DNA from: an uncultured Cetobacterium sp.
Lineage (GTDB): Bacteria > Fusobacteriota > Fusobacteriia > Fusobacteriales > Fusobacteriaceae
NCBI GenBank assembly: GCA_900766645.1
Contig: CAAFWD010000198.1
Span: forward strand, 1-16,520
Direction: 5' to 3'
Length of the DNA stretch: 16,520 nucleotides
Shown one piece after another: positions 7,638 through 15,383 of this stretch. The notes beneath the pieces were generated by a model that saw only the letters and a program-made list of their open reading frames with translations, was not told the DNA's origin and did no database searches. The position numbers and the translations under genes are program-made. The stretch's first letter is position 1. Each line of letters begins with the position of its first letter.

Positions 7638-7920
7638 ATTTATTATAGTTATATTTAAAATTTAATATAAGGGTCTCTTTTTTTAATTTAGAAAGCTTTT
7701 TTATTTTAATTTCTTCTTTTGTGGCTTGAGATCTATTTTCAAATTCTAAGACCATTTCTAATTTAGAAACACCTTTAGAAGCCGTATATTTAGCTCCTTT
7801 TTTTTCTGTGTGTTCTTTAATTCTTCTGTCAACATCTGTGGTTATACCAGTGTATAAACTATTGTCGTTACACCTAAGAATATATAAAAACCAAGATTTT
7901 TTATCCTTCATAAAAACCAT
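7630..7920 (-). CDS. GIY-YIG domain protein (UPF0213/YhbQ-like)
   Basis: A 96-residue single-domain protein. FLYILRCNDNSLYTGITTDVDRRIKEH (about 11-37) carries the GIY-YIG signature as YIL...LYTGIT with the catalytic-type arginine in DRRI. The length matches the small YhbQ/UPF0213 group, which has nuclease activity in some members and possible roles in DNA repair. The start at 7920 has AAGGG about 7 bases upstream. It overlaps the 3' end of thiE by 20 bases, so translation is probably coupled. Small GIY-YIG proteins often sit by chance in operons, so a thiamine role is not implied. Confidence 0.88.
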   Translation of the reverse strand: MVFMKDKKSWFLYILRCNDNSLYTGITTDVDRRIKEHTEKKGAKYTASKGVSKLEMVLEFENRSQATKEEIKIKKLSKLKKETLILNFKYNYNKFE

Positions 7921-8554
7921 TTATAATTCCCTTATTTATGTTACGGGTAACTTCTTCTGTATTTTTTGCTCCAACTAGTTCAGATACTAAGCATATACAT
8001 TTTGTTTTATATTTTAAAATTGTATTTATATTGTGGGTTTTTATTCCTCCAATAGCAACATAAGGGATAGAGATATTGTTTTCAACAAAATTTAGATAAT
8101 CTAATCCTACAGGATCACAAACATCATCTTTAGTATCAGTTGAAAAAATAGGACCGACACCAATATAATCTGCACCATCTTCTAAAGCTTTTTGAGCTTG
8201 AGCAGGAGAATGTGTAGAAAGACCAATGATCATATTTTCTCCAACAAGTTTTCGAACTTCAGAAATAGGAAAGTCATCTTGTCCAATATGAATACCATCA
8301 GCTTTAACTAATAAAGCTATATCAACATGGTCATTTATAATGAACGTTGCTCCATATTTTTTAGTTAACTCTCTTAAAGATTTAGCTTCTTTTAATTTTT
8401 CACCCATTTTTTTATATTTCTCACGGTATTGTAAAATTTTAGCCCCACCTTTTAGTAGTTCTTCACAATATGTTAAAAGGTCCTTATCTTTTCCAGATTT
8501 AGAATCAGTTATTGCATAAACACCATGGGGAAGGGGATTAATTTTTTTGTTCAT
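7901..8554 (-). CDS. thiE: Thiamine phosphate synthase
   Basis: A 217-residue cytosolic enzyme that joins hydroxymethylpyrimidine diphosphate to the thiazole phosphate carboxylate, giving thiamine phosphate. The TIM-barrel motifs are in order: GVYAITDS near the start, ILQYREK (pyrimidine diphosphate site), FIINDHVDIALLVKADGIHIGQDD (metal and diphosphate site), IGLSTHSPAQA, DYIGVGPIFSTDTK and PYVAIGGI. The start is the ATG at 8554, behind TTGGAGG; an in-frame start 4 codons earlier is worse placed. It overlaps the end of thiF by 17 bases. It is the last recognised thiamine gene of this operon. Confidence 0.97.
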   Translation of the reverse strand: MNKKINPLPHGVYAITDSKSGKDKDLLTYCEELLKGGAKILQYREKYKKMGEKLKEAKSLRELTKKYGATFIINDHVDIALLVKADGIHIGQDDFPISEVRKLVGENMIIGLSTHSPAQAQKALEDGADYIGVGPIFSTDTKDDVCDPVGLDYLNFVENNISIPYVAIGGIKTHNINTILKYKTKCICLVSELVGAKNTEEVTRNINKGIINGFYEG

Positions 8555-9080
8555 AATAACCTCCAATTATATCTAAAACGTTATTAGCCATTATAGTAGC
8601 AATGTACATAACCTTTGTAGAATATGTTTTATATGTATCAATATCAGTGGAGAAATCTCCTACGATAGTTAAATTTTTTAGTTTTAATGTTTTAACTTCA
8701 TTTAATGATAATCCACCTATACCATTGGCTGATACAATATTTTTATTTTTGTATGATTCTATTAATAATACTTTATACTCTTTTTTATCAAAAGCTTCAA
8801 TGATAATATCACAATCATCAAAAATAGAGAGGATATTATTTTCAGTTATTTTTAAATTTAAAGTTTCAATCGAAATAGAAGGATTGATTCTTTTTAAATT
8901 TTCACATAAAGTATCACATTTATATAAACCTATTTGATCTTCAAAAAAGAATTGCCTATTAAGGTTTGATTTTTCTATTTTATCAAAATCTACAAGTTTG
9001 AAATTTTTAACTCCACATCTAACAAGATGCATAGCAACATTAGATCCAATTCCACCACATCCGGCAACACCTATTTTCAT
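8538..9080 (-). CDS. thiF: ThiS adenylyltransferase ThiF, short form
   Basis: A 180-residue E1-like enzyme that adenylates the C-terminal glycine of ThiS so that sulfur can be loaded. Visible motifs are the nucleotide loop GVAGCGGIGSN (4-14), the acidic end of beta-2 with the SNLNRQ signature (about 32-44), an aspartate in EAFDKKEYK, and a C-terminal VGDFS...MANNVLDIIGG segment. The length and the lack of the zinc-binding CxxC pairs match the short ThiF family 2 found in anaerobes, not the 250-residue E. coli type. The ATG at 9080 overlaps the thiH stop as ATGA, with GGAAGGGG upstream. Confidence 0.93.
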   Translation of the reverse strand: MKIGVAGCGGIGSNVAMHLVRCGVKNFKLVDFDKIEKSNLNRQFFFEDQIGLYKCDTLCENLKRINPSISIETLNLKITENNILSIFDDCDIIIEAFDKKEYKVLLIESYKNKNIVSANGIGGLSLNEVKTLKLKNLTIVGDFSTDIDTYKTYSTKVMYIATIMANNVLDIIGGYYEQKN

Positions 9081-10189
9081 ATAACCCCTTCCCAATCTTT
9101 AAGAACTGGTTGATACCCTTTAGATTTTAACATTGATATTATCTCCTCAACACTTCTATGATCACTAGTTTCAAATTGAGGTATTGTATTTTGAGAAATT
9201 GAATAACCACCAACTTCAGTAACTGAACCAGCAGAATATTTAGTGACACCTAGGGGAAGAAGATTATCTCTAAACTCTTGAATCTCTCTTGTAGAAATAT
9301 TTATTCCTAAAGTTGGAAATGCAAGTCTATAAGCTAATAAAGTTTGGACAAATTCTCTATCTGACAAAATATTTTTAGGTTCAATATTTCTATAGGCCTC
9401 TCTTATTCTTGGAAGAGATATTGAAAATTGAGTATTTAAATATCTATTCATAAGATATTTAACATGAACCCCAGCTAAAAAAGCCTCTTTTTTTGGATTT
9501 CCAAGTCCAAAAAGAGTACCGATATTAACAGACCTTAAATTTGCTTTAGCACCTCTTTCAGGAGCATCTAAACGGAATTTAAAATCACTTTTTTTTCCAC
9601 TTAAGTGGAACGTTGAATAAAGTTCTTCATCATAACATTCTTGATACACAGTAACCCCATCTAATCCAACGCTTTCAAGCTCTTTGTATTCATTAACTTC
9701 CAAAGGTTGTATTTCTATAATAACAGTTGCAAAATATTTTTTTAATATTTCAATACTTTTTTTTAGGTATTCCATAGTATTAACCTTACTTTCACCAGTT
9801 AGAAGAATAATACTATGAACTCCTAAATTTTTAGAGATATATTTTGCTTCTTGCTCAATCTCTTCATAAGTTAAGTGTCTTCTTTTAATTGGATTAGAAT
9901 GTTTAAAACCACAGTAAGTACATTCGTTATCACAAATATTAGAGATGTAAAGAGGAGCGTAAAGATGAACCTCTTTTCCAAAATATTGTACTGTGATTTG
10001 ATTGGCTTTTAAAGCCATTTTTTCAAGATACGGTTGAGCTTTAGGAGATAAAAGAGTTAATAGTTCAAAATCTTCTAAATTTTTATCTCCACTTTTATTA
10101 ATAACTTTTACGATATCTTCTTCGTTAATTCTGTCAAAAAAGTTATCTAAATTTAGATCTTTATATTTTTCAATTTCATTATAAAACAT
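9077..10189 (-). CDS. thiH: 2-iminoacetate synthase (tyrosine lyase)
   Basis: A 370-residue radical SAM enzyme that cleaves tyrosine to 2-iminoacetate (dehydroglycine) and p-cresol, supplying the glycine-like unit of the thiazole ring. The [4Fe-4S] ligands are C86, C90 and C93 in CDNECTYCGF. ILLTGE (about 129-134) and VTVYQECYDEELYSTFH (about 185-200) match ThiH. It is oxygen-sensitive and replaces the aerobic glycine oxidase ThiO, which points to an anaerobe. AGGAG precedes the ATG by about 6 bases, and the thiG stop overlaps this RBS, so the genes are coupled. Confidence 0.97.
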   Translation of the reverse strand: MFYNEIEKYKDLNLDNFFDRINEEDIVKVINKSGDKNLEDFELLTLLSPKAQPYLEKMALKANQITVQYFGKEVHLYAPLYISNICDNECTYCGFKHSNPIKRRHLTYEEIEQEAKYISKNLGVHSIILLTGESKVNTMEYLKKSIEILKKYFATVIIEIQPLEVNEYKELESVGLDGVTVYQECYDEELYSTFHLSGKKSDFKFRLDAPERGAKANLRSVNIGTLFGLGNPKKEAFLAGVHVKYLMNRYLNTQFSISLPRIREAYRNIEPKNILSDREFVQTLLAYRLAFPTLGINISTREIQEFRDNLLPLGVTKYSAGSVTEVGGYSISQNTIPQFETSDHRSVEEIISMLKSKGYQPVLKDWEGVI

Positions 10190-10198
10190 ATTAAACTC

Positions 10199-10966
10199 CT
10201 AATCTCTTAAAAAACCAGTTAAAGGTGATGATGCCACAGCTGTCTGATTAACTTGGGCACATTTAGCAAGAAAAGCCTCCCTACCAGCTTCAACAGCTTT
10301 ATTAAAAGCTACTGCCATTTTAACAGGGTCTCCACTAGTAGCAATAGCAGTATCGACAAGAACAGCACTACATCCCATTTCCATAGCTTCACAAGCATGA
10401 GATGGTTTACCAATACCTGCATCTACAATTATAGGCAAAGAGCAATTTTCAACTAAAATTTCAATCATATGTTTAGTTAACAAACCTTTATTAGAACCAA
10501 TAGGAGCTCCTAAAGGCATAATTGCTGCAGCTCCAGCTTTTTCAAGTTTTTTAGCTATAATTAAATCAGGATTTATGTAAGGCATAACAATAAAACCTTC
10601 TTTAGAAAGAATCTCTGTTGCTTTTACAGTTTCTTCATTGTCAGGCATTAGATATTTCATGTCGTTTATGATTTCTATTTTTATAAAATTTCCACAACCA
10701 GCAGCTCTAGCGATTCTAGCAATTTTTATAGCCTCTTCAGCAGTTCTAGCTCCACTAGTATTAGGTAATAGTTTAATACTTTTAGGGATATGATCTAATA
10801 TATTTTCACTTCTACCAGTTAGATCAACTCTTCTAAGTGCTACAGTAATCATATCACTTCCACATTCAGTCAACATATCTCCGATAAGACTATAATTAGA
10901 AAATTTACCACTTCCAGTTATAAGTCTACTGTTAAATTCAATTCCACCAATAATTAATTTATCCAT
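10199..10966 (-). CDS. thiG: Thiazole synthase
   Basis: A 255-residue TIM-barrel enzyme that condenses 1-deoxyxylulose 5-phosphate, dehydroglycine and ThiS thiocarboxylate into the thiazole phosphate. K96 in NFIKIEII is the Schiff-base lysine, with E98 two residues on. LLPNTSGARTAEEA (66-79), VDAGIGKPSHACEAMEMG and VLVDTAIATSGDP form the rest of the active site and phosphate loops. The full length is present. The start lies 5 bases after the thiS stop, and its RBS (GGGAGG) lies within the last thiS codons. Confidence 0.98.
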   Translation of the reverse strand: MDKLIIGGIEFNSRLITGSGKFSNYSLIGDMLTECGSDMITVALRRVDLTGRSENILDHIPKSIKLLPNTSGARTAEEAIKIARIARAAGCGNFIKIEIINDMKYLMPDNEETVKATEILSKEGFIVMPYINPDLIIAKKLEKAGAAAIMPLGAPIGSNKGLLTKHMIEILVENCSLPIIVDAGIGKPSHACEAMEMGCSAVLVDTAIATSGDPVKMAVAFNKAVEAGREAFLAKCAQVNQTAVASSPLTGFLRD

Positions 10967-10971
10967 TTTGT

Positions 10972-11169
10972 TTATCCTCCCGATACAAATCTTAAAACTT
11001 CAACATTACAATTTTCAAAAATAAGTTTTTCGTGCTCATTTTTATCTAAAACTTCATCATTCAATAGTACAATTAGTCCATTAGTATCTATTTTTAAAGA
11101 GCTGATATACTCTTTTATTGAAATACTTTCAGGAATGGTTATTACTTCTCCGTTGAATTTGAATGTCAA
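10972..11169 (-). CDS. thiS: Sulfur carrier protein ThiS (TTG start)
   Basis: A 65-residue ubiquitin-fold protein ending in FVSGG. The terminal Gly-Gly is adenylated by ThiF and then turned into a thiocarboxylate that donates sulfur to ThiG. The FKFNGE opening is typical of the family. The start is TTG, with GAGGAGG ideally placed 7 bases upstream and no better ATG nearby. A weak start codon on the first gene of a riboswitch-controlled operon may lower its output. It follows the TPP riboswitch and a 24-bp palindrome. Confidence 0.95.
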   Translation of the reverse strand: MTFKFNGEVITIPESISIKEYISSLKIDTNGLIVLLNDEVLDKNEHEKLIFENCNVEVLRFVSGG

Positions 11170-11183
11170 AACAAAACCTCCTC

Positions 11184-11207
11184 TTTATAAAATAGCTATT
11201 TTATAAA
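11184..11207. repeat. 24-bp perfect palindrome between riboswitch terminator and thiS
   Basis: TTTATAAAATAG is followed directly by its exact reverse complement, centred at 11195/11196. It ends a few bases from the thiS RBS. Its ATAAAATAGCT (11187-11197) is repeated exactly at 11267-11277, in the 3' tail of the TPP aptamer. As RNA it can form a hairpin or pair with the aptamer tail; as DNA it could be a binding site. Confidence 0.85.
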
Positions 11208-11240
11208 AAAAAGAGCTGTGCCTTAAAGGACAGCTCTTTA
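11202..11240 (-). terminator. TPP riboswitch expression platform: intrinsic terminator
   Basis: On the minus strand AAAGAGCTG pairs with CAGCTCTTT (9 bp) and continues to CCTTTAAGG with one mismatch, followed by eight T. It lies between the TPP aptamer and thiS, so TPP binding should end transcription here. I could not identify a clear anti-terminator. Confidence 0.88.
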
Positions 11241-11265
11241 TTAGTTCATTGTATACCCTAAACTA

Positions 11266-11355
11266 GATAAAATAGCTTCCCTACGTTGGCCTTAACCAAA
11301 TCAGGTTCAAAGGGTTAACCATTAAAGGTCTCTCAGCAAAAATGCACCCCTAGCA
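11266..11355 (-). ncRNA. TPP riboswitch aptamer (thi box)
   Basis: On the minus strand the conserved blocks appear in order: GGGGTGC, GCTGAGA, ACCCTTTGAACCTGAT, and GGCCAACGTAGGGAAGC. These are the hallmarks of the TPP aptamer. The GCTGAGA block forms the pyrimidine pocket and the ACCTGAT/GTAGGGA blocks the diphosphate side. P1 is short (GCT with AGC), and the apical stem at GCATTTTTGC has only 3 bp. A terminator follows, so control is probably transcriptional, with thi genes off when TPP is abundant. Confidence 0.97.
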
Positions 11356-11360
11356 AAAGT

Positions 11361-11389
11361 ATTCTACAACATATTGATGAACTTTTCAA
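11361..11389 (-). promoter_or_regulatory. thi operon promoter inside the end of galT
   Basis: Minus-strand TTGAAA (11389-11384), a 17-base spacer and TAGAAT (11366-11361). The -35 and spacer lie in the last galT codons, and the galT stop TAG forms the start of the -10. Transcription would begin near 11354, right at the first aptamer bases. Confidence 0.7.
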
Positions 11390-12857
11390 AGGAAATTTTA
11401 CCAAGTTCAGTATTTTTAAATACACCAGCATGCTCAAGAACAGTTACAAATGTATTTCCGATCTCCTCTTTTAGGATTTCAAAATTAATTGACATACCTC
11501 TTCTTTCAACAATATCAATAATCCAAGTTAGATGTTTATTAAGGGAAGGATTATTTTCTATAATAATTTTCCAATCATTATTTTTTAAAGCTTTACAGAT
11601 ATCTTGCATCTCTTTTTCAAGTCTTCCTGGTAGAATAGCAAGGCCCATAACCTCAATAAGGCCAATATTTTCTTTTTTTATATTATGAACTTCTTCATGC
11701 GGATGGAATAGTCCTAATGGGTGTTCATCTGTAGTTCTATTATTTCTTAGAGCTAGATCTATTTGATATTTTCCATTTACCATTCTAGCTATAGGAGTAA
11801 TAGTATTATGAGGCACTTCACCAGTGTAAGCGATAACGTTACATTCTAAATCGGTATAACTTCTCCATTTATTTAAAATGTAATCGCAAAGAGCGATTAG
11901 TTCATTTTTATCATTAGAAGTTAATCTTAAAACTGAAATGGGCCAATTAACAACTCCAATTTCAACTTTAGGAAAATTTTCAAGTTTATGTGTGGATCTT
12001 AAGGCAGCTTTAGCCATAGGGAAAATATGGTTTCCTGATTGATAGTGGTCATGTGAAAGAATAGATCCCCCAACAATTGGTAGATCAGCATTAGAACCGA
12101 TGCAATAGTGTGGGAAAATATCTACAAATTCTAAAAGATTTTCAAAAGTTTTTTTATTTATTTTCATAGGTCTATGTTCAGATGAAAAAACAATTGAATG
12201 CTCATTGTAGTAAACATATGGTGAAAACTGAAGATACCATTTTTCATCAGAAAGAGTCACAGGGATAACTCTGTGAGTCTGTCTAGCAGGATGATTTAAT
12301 CGACCAGTATATCCAACATTTTCATAGCATAGTAAACAGCTAGGATAAGATGCTTTTGGCATATTTTTTTCTCTTTCAATATCTTTTGGATCTTTTTCTG
12401 GTTTTGCAAGATTTATAGTTATCTCTAATTCCCCATATTTTGAAGGGTGGTACCAATGAAGATTTTTTTCGATTCTTTTACTACGGATATAATTTGTATC
12501 TTTTGAAAAATTATAATAATTAAAAGTTGCAATTTTAGGTGAAATTTTCAAATCAGAATTGAATTTTTTAATTACTTCATTCGGTCTAGGAGTTATACAA
12601 TTCATAAGTTTTGTATCAAGTAGTTCCATCTCTGCAGGAGAATCATTTATCAGATTATTTTCAATAGACCATTGGCAAATATTGTTAAGAATATCCTCAA
12701 TATTATTAGAGTTTTTAATTTTAGAGATATTTTCCCAAGAATCTAAATTAAGACAATCAAGAATAAGATTTCTAGAATAAATTTCCTCTTCCTGTGGAAT
12801 TAAATTTTTTTCTAAAGCATAATTTAAAAGAGTTTGTATATATTCATATATTTTCAT
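11364..12857 (-). CDS. galT: UDP-glucose--hexose-1-phosphate uridylyltransferase, Firmicutes type
   Basis: A 497-residue enzyme of the Leloir pathway. It exchanges UMP between UDP-glucose and galactose 1-phosphate. The length and motifs match the long GalT family 2 of Firmicutes and Fusobacteria, not the 350-residue E. coli type. Visible landmarks are YPSCLLCYENVGYTGR (171-186), HPARQTHRVIPV, and SHDHYQSGNHIFPM (268-281), the counterpart of the catalytic HPH region. The start is immediate: the galK stop and the galT ATG share one base (TAATG), so they are translationally coupled. Its 3' end carries the thi promoter. Confidence 0.96.
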   Translation of the reverse strand: MKIYEYIQTLLNYALEKNLIPQEEEIYSRNLILDCLNLDSWENISKIKNSNNIEDILNNICQWSIENNLINDSPAEMELLDTKLMNCITPRPNEVIKKFNSDLKISPKIATFNYYNFSKDTNYIRSKRIEKNLHWYHPSKYGELEITINLAKPEKDPKDIEREKNMPKASYPSCLLCYENVGYTGRLNHPARQTHRVIPVTLSDEKWYLQFSPYVYYNEHSIVFSSEHRPMKINKKTFENLLEFVDIFPHYCIGSNADLPIVGGSILSHDHYQSGNHIFPMAKAALRSTHKLENFPKVEIGVVNWPISVLRLTSNDKNELIALCDYILNKWRSYTDLECNVIAYTGEVPHNTITPIARMVNGKYQIDLALRNNRTTDEHPLGLFHPHEEVHNIKKENIGLIEVMGLAILPGRLEKEMQDICKALKNNDWKIIIENNPSLNKHLTWIIDIVERRGMSINFEILKEEIGNTFVTVLEHAGVFKNTELGKISFEKFINML

Positions 12858-14038
12858 TAAAAATCACCTAACTTTCTAGCTCCCTCACCTGGTGTAGCAA
12901 TATAAAAATCAGCTTTTAGGCCAGTTCTCTCAAAATATTTTTTTCCAACATTATTAATGAAGTTATCAATAGATTCATTTTTTACAAGAGAAACAGTACA
13001 TCCTCCAAATCCAGCACCAGTCATTCTAGAACCAATAACACCATCTTCTTCCCAAGCAGCTTCAACTAAAGAGTCTAATTCTAAACCTGTAACTTCATAA
13101 TTATCTCTTAAAGAGATATGAGATTGGTTCATAAGAACTCCAAATTTTTCGATATCATTATTATTAAGAGCCTTTAGAGCATCTAAAACTCTTATATTTT
13201 CAGAAACAGCATGCCGAACTCTAGGGATTGCTTCATCAGATTGTATGTATTTTTTTACATTTTCAAAAGTATCTAAATTCATATCACAAAGAGCAGTGAT
13301 TTTAACACCTTCATTTTTTAAGTCTTCAAGAGCTTTGTCGCAAGAAGCTCTTCTTTCATTATATTTCGAGTCTCCAAGGCCTCTTCTTTTGTTAGTATTA
13401 GCAATAACAATAGAAATATCTTGTAGCATAAAAGGAGCATATGAGTATTCAAGAGTGTTGCAGTCTAATAAAATTGCACAGTTCTCTTTTCCAAGTCCAA
13501 TTGAAAACTGGTCCATAATTCCACAATTAACTCCAATAAAATTGTTTTCTGCTTTTTGACAAAGTTGAACAAGTTTAACCATATTAAGATTTAAATTAAA
13601 AAGTGATTTCAGAATAACTCCTGTCAGTACTTCGATAGAAGCAGATGAAGAAAGTCCTGCGCCGTTAGGAATATTCCCAAAGAAAAGTACATCAAATCCA
13701 GAAGTGATTTTGTAGTCGTCATCTAAAAAAGTTTTAATGACTCCCTTTGGGTAATTAGCCCAGTCATGTTTTTTTTCTAAAATAAGATTATCTAGATTAA
13801 ATTCAATAATACCTAAATCTTTGAAATTTTCTGAAAACATTCTGAATAGATTATCTTCTCTTTTTTTTACAATAGCATATGTTCCAAAATCTAGAGCACA
13901 AGGAAAAACTTTTCCTCCGTTATAATCAATATGTTCACCAATTAAATTAACTCTACCTGGAGCAAAAAATGTTTCAACTAAAATGTTGTTTTCATATGAG
14001 AAAATATTTTTAAAATTTTTAATTAGATTATCAAGCAT
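12857..14038 (-). CDS. galK: Galactokinase
   Basis: A 393-residue GHMP kinase that phosphorylates alpha-D-galactose at C1 with ATP. The galactokinase signature PGRVNLIGEHIDYNGG (27-42), the ATP loop NGAGLSSSASIEV (125-137), catalytic D176 in CGIMDQ, and C-terminal SRMTGAGFGGCTVSLV are all present and full length. The start is the ATG at 14038, 6 bases after AGGAGG; an in-frame TTG two codons upstream is less likely. It is first in the galKT operon and divergent from the ROK regulator, which probably controls it. Confidence 0.98.
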   Translation of the reverse strand: MLDNLIKNFKNIFSYENNILVETFFAPGRVNLIGEHIDYNGGKVFPCALDFGTYAIVKKREDNLFRMFSENFKDLGIIEFNLDNLILEKKHDWANYPKGVIKTFLDDDYKITSGFDVLFFGNIPNGAGLSSSASIEVLTGVILKSLFNLNLNMVKLVQLCQKAENNFIGVNCGIMDQFSIGLGKENCAILLDCNTLEYSYAPFMLQDISIVIANTNKRRGLGDSKYNERRASCDKALEDLKNEGVKITALCDMNLDTFENVKKYIQSDEAIPRVRHAVSENIRVLDALKALNNNDIEKFGVLMNQSHISLRDNYEVTGLELDSLVEAAWEEDGVIGSRMTGAGFGGCTVSLVKNESIDNFINNVGKKYFERTGLKADFYIATPGEGARKLGDF

Positions 14039-14068
14039 ACTCAACCTCCTAAATTATATATTTTTTTG

Positions 14069-14097
14069 AGTATACTTTAAAAAAATACAATTTTAAA
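14069..14097 (-). promoter_or_regulatory. Probable galKT promoter within inverted repeats
   Basis: Minus-strand TATACT (14074-14069) is a good -10; the -35 at 17 bases is TTTAAA (14097-14092), weak. The arms ACTTTAAAA (14074-14082) and TTTTAAAGT (14091-14099) form a 9-bp inverted repeat with an 8-base spacer across the whole promoter. This is a plausible operator. Confidence 0.5.
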
Positions 14098-14098
14098 G

Positions 14099-14136
14099 TT
14101 TAAATGTTAATTTAAAACAAACTTTTTTAAAAAAGT
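14099..14136. repeat. Further inverted repeats in the galK/ROK intergenic region
   Basis: TTTAAAT-GTTA-ATTTAAA (14099-14116) and the perfect 16-bp palindrome ACTTTTTT/AAAAAAGT (14121-14136) lie between the two divergent promoters. ROK and LacI-type operators are AT-rich inverted repeats, so these are candidate binding sites. The region is so AT-rich that some palindromes will arise by chance. Confidence 0.4.
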
Positions 14137-14161
14137 AAAAAAAGCAATGAAAACCAACATA

Positions 14162-14190
14162 TTGACTTAGTAAAAAATAAGGGGTATTAT
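14162..14190 (+). promoter_or_regulatory. Promoter of the ROK regulator-galM operon
   Basis: TTGACT (14162-14167), a 17-base spacer and TATTAT (14185-14190), then AAAGGGGGG as RBS and the ATG at 14211. The leader is very short, about 15 bases. Confidence 0.65.
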
Positions 14191-14210
14191 TAGTTAAAGG
14201 GGGGTGTTTT

Positions 14211-15383
14211 ATGAAGTTTACCACTTCACAACTGAGGGTCTTAGATAAGATAAAAGACAGAAAAAAAATATCTAGAAAAAAAATAGCAGAGGAATTAGAT
14301 TTGACACCTGCAGCAATAACAAAAACATTGGAACCACTTTTGGAAAGTGGAGTTGTCTTAGAGGATTCTCAAGGGAAATCAACAGGTGGAAGAAAGCCAA
14401 CAGATTTGGTTTTAAATAAAGATTGGATAGGGAAAATACTGGGAATATCTATGACGCCAAGGGAAGTAATTGTTTCAATAAGTAATATAAATGGGGAGAT
14501 ATTTTCATGGAAAAAATTGGCTATAAACTTAGAAGATGATTGTCTTGATATATTAAAAAAAATAATAGCCGATAATATAGAAAAAACAAAAAATATAAAA
14601 ATAATCTCTTTTGTTTCAACAGGATTAATCAATTCTACTACTGGAGAAATTATTTTTTCTCCACATTATAAATGGAAAAGAATATCAATAAAAGAGAGAT
14701 TAGAAAAACAGTTTAATATTCCCATATTAATTGAAAATGATGTTAGAGCAATGGCATTATCAGAAAAATATTTCGGATGCTGTGCTTCAAATAAAGATTA
14801 TGTAGTCTTAAATATTTCAGAGGGAATAGGAAGTTCTATGATTATTAACGGAGACTTATTTTCAGGACATGGATATATTTCAGGAGAGATTGGGCATGTT
14901 GTAATGGATAGGAGTAGTTTAAGAAAATGTTCCTGTGGGAAAAGAGGATGTTTAGAGGCGATAGCATCTAATTCAGCTATTATAAATAGGCTGGAATCAA
15001 TGATTCATTTAAATAATTATAGTTCACTAAAAGAAATTCTGAAAAGCAATGGAAAATTAGAAATAAAAGATGTTTTAAAAGCTGTGGAAAAAAGAGATTT
15101 TTTAACAACTAAAGTTAGCACAGAAGCTATGGTTACTTTAGCTCATGGAATAGATATGATAATTTCACTTTTAAACCCTGAAAAAATAATTTTAATGGGA
15201 GAAATTTTTAAAGAGAGATTACTTTTAAATACAATGAAATTGGAGCTTCAGAAAGTTACATTAGAAGAACAAAAATATGAATTAGTAGTTTCAGAACTAT
15301 TGGATAATATACATATATATAATCCAGTATCTGTAGTAATTCATAACCTTTTTAGAAAAAATATTTGGGGAGGGGAAAGTTAA
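14211..15383 (+). CDS. ROK-family transcriptional repressor, probable galactose regulator
   Basis: A 390-residue NagC/XylR-type protein. The N-terminal winged helix-turn-helix covers about 10-68, with ISRKKIAEELDLTPAAITKTLEPLLESG and wing GGRKP (59-63). The ROK domain follows with ENDVRA (175-180), GEIGHV (225-230) and the zinc site H229, C240, C242 and C247 (CSCGKRGCLEA). The phosphate motif DxGxT of ROK sugar kinases is replaced by ILGISMTPREV, so it is a regulator, not a kinase. The ligand is not visible. It is divergent from galKT and its stop codon touches the galM ATG, so galactose or a pathway intermediate is the likely effector. Confidence 0.9.
   Translation: MKFTTSQLRVLDKIKDRKKISRKKIAEELDLTPAAITKTLEPLLESGVVLEDSQGKSTGGRKPTDLVLNKDWIGKILGISMTPREVIVSISNINGEIFSWKKLAINLEDDCLDILKKIIADNIEKTKNIKIISFVSTGLINSTTGEIIFSPHYKWKRISIKERLEKQFNIPILIENDVRAMALSEKYFGCCASNKDYVVLNISEGIGSSMIINGDLFSGHGYISGEIGHVVMDRSSLRKCSCGKRGCLEAIASNSAIINRLESMIHLNNYSSLKEILKSNGKLEIKDVLKAVEKRDFLTTKVSTEAMVTLAHGIDMIISLLNPEKIILMGEIFKERLLLNTMKLELQKVTLEEQKYELVVSELLDNIHIYNPVSVVIHNLFRKNIWGGES

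Noticed and set aside
8602..8937. A 111-codon plus-strand frame inside thiF
   Set aside because: It is fully antisense to a well-supported enzyme gene, rich in Phe/Ser as expected for the complement of AT-rich coding DNA, and has no RBS.
14211..15383. The ROK protein as glucokinase or another sugar kinase
   Set aside because: It has an N-terminal helix-turn-helix and lacks the DxGxT phosphate-binding motif.
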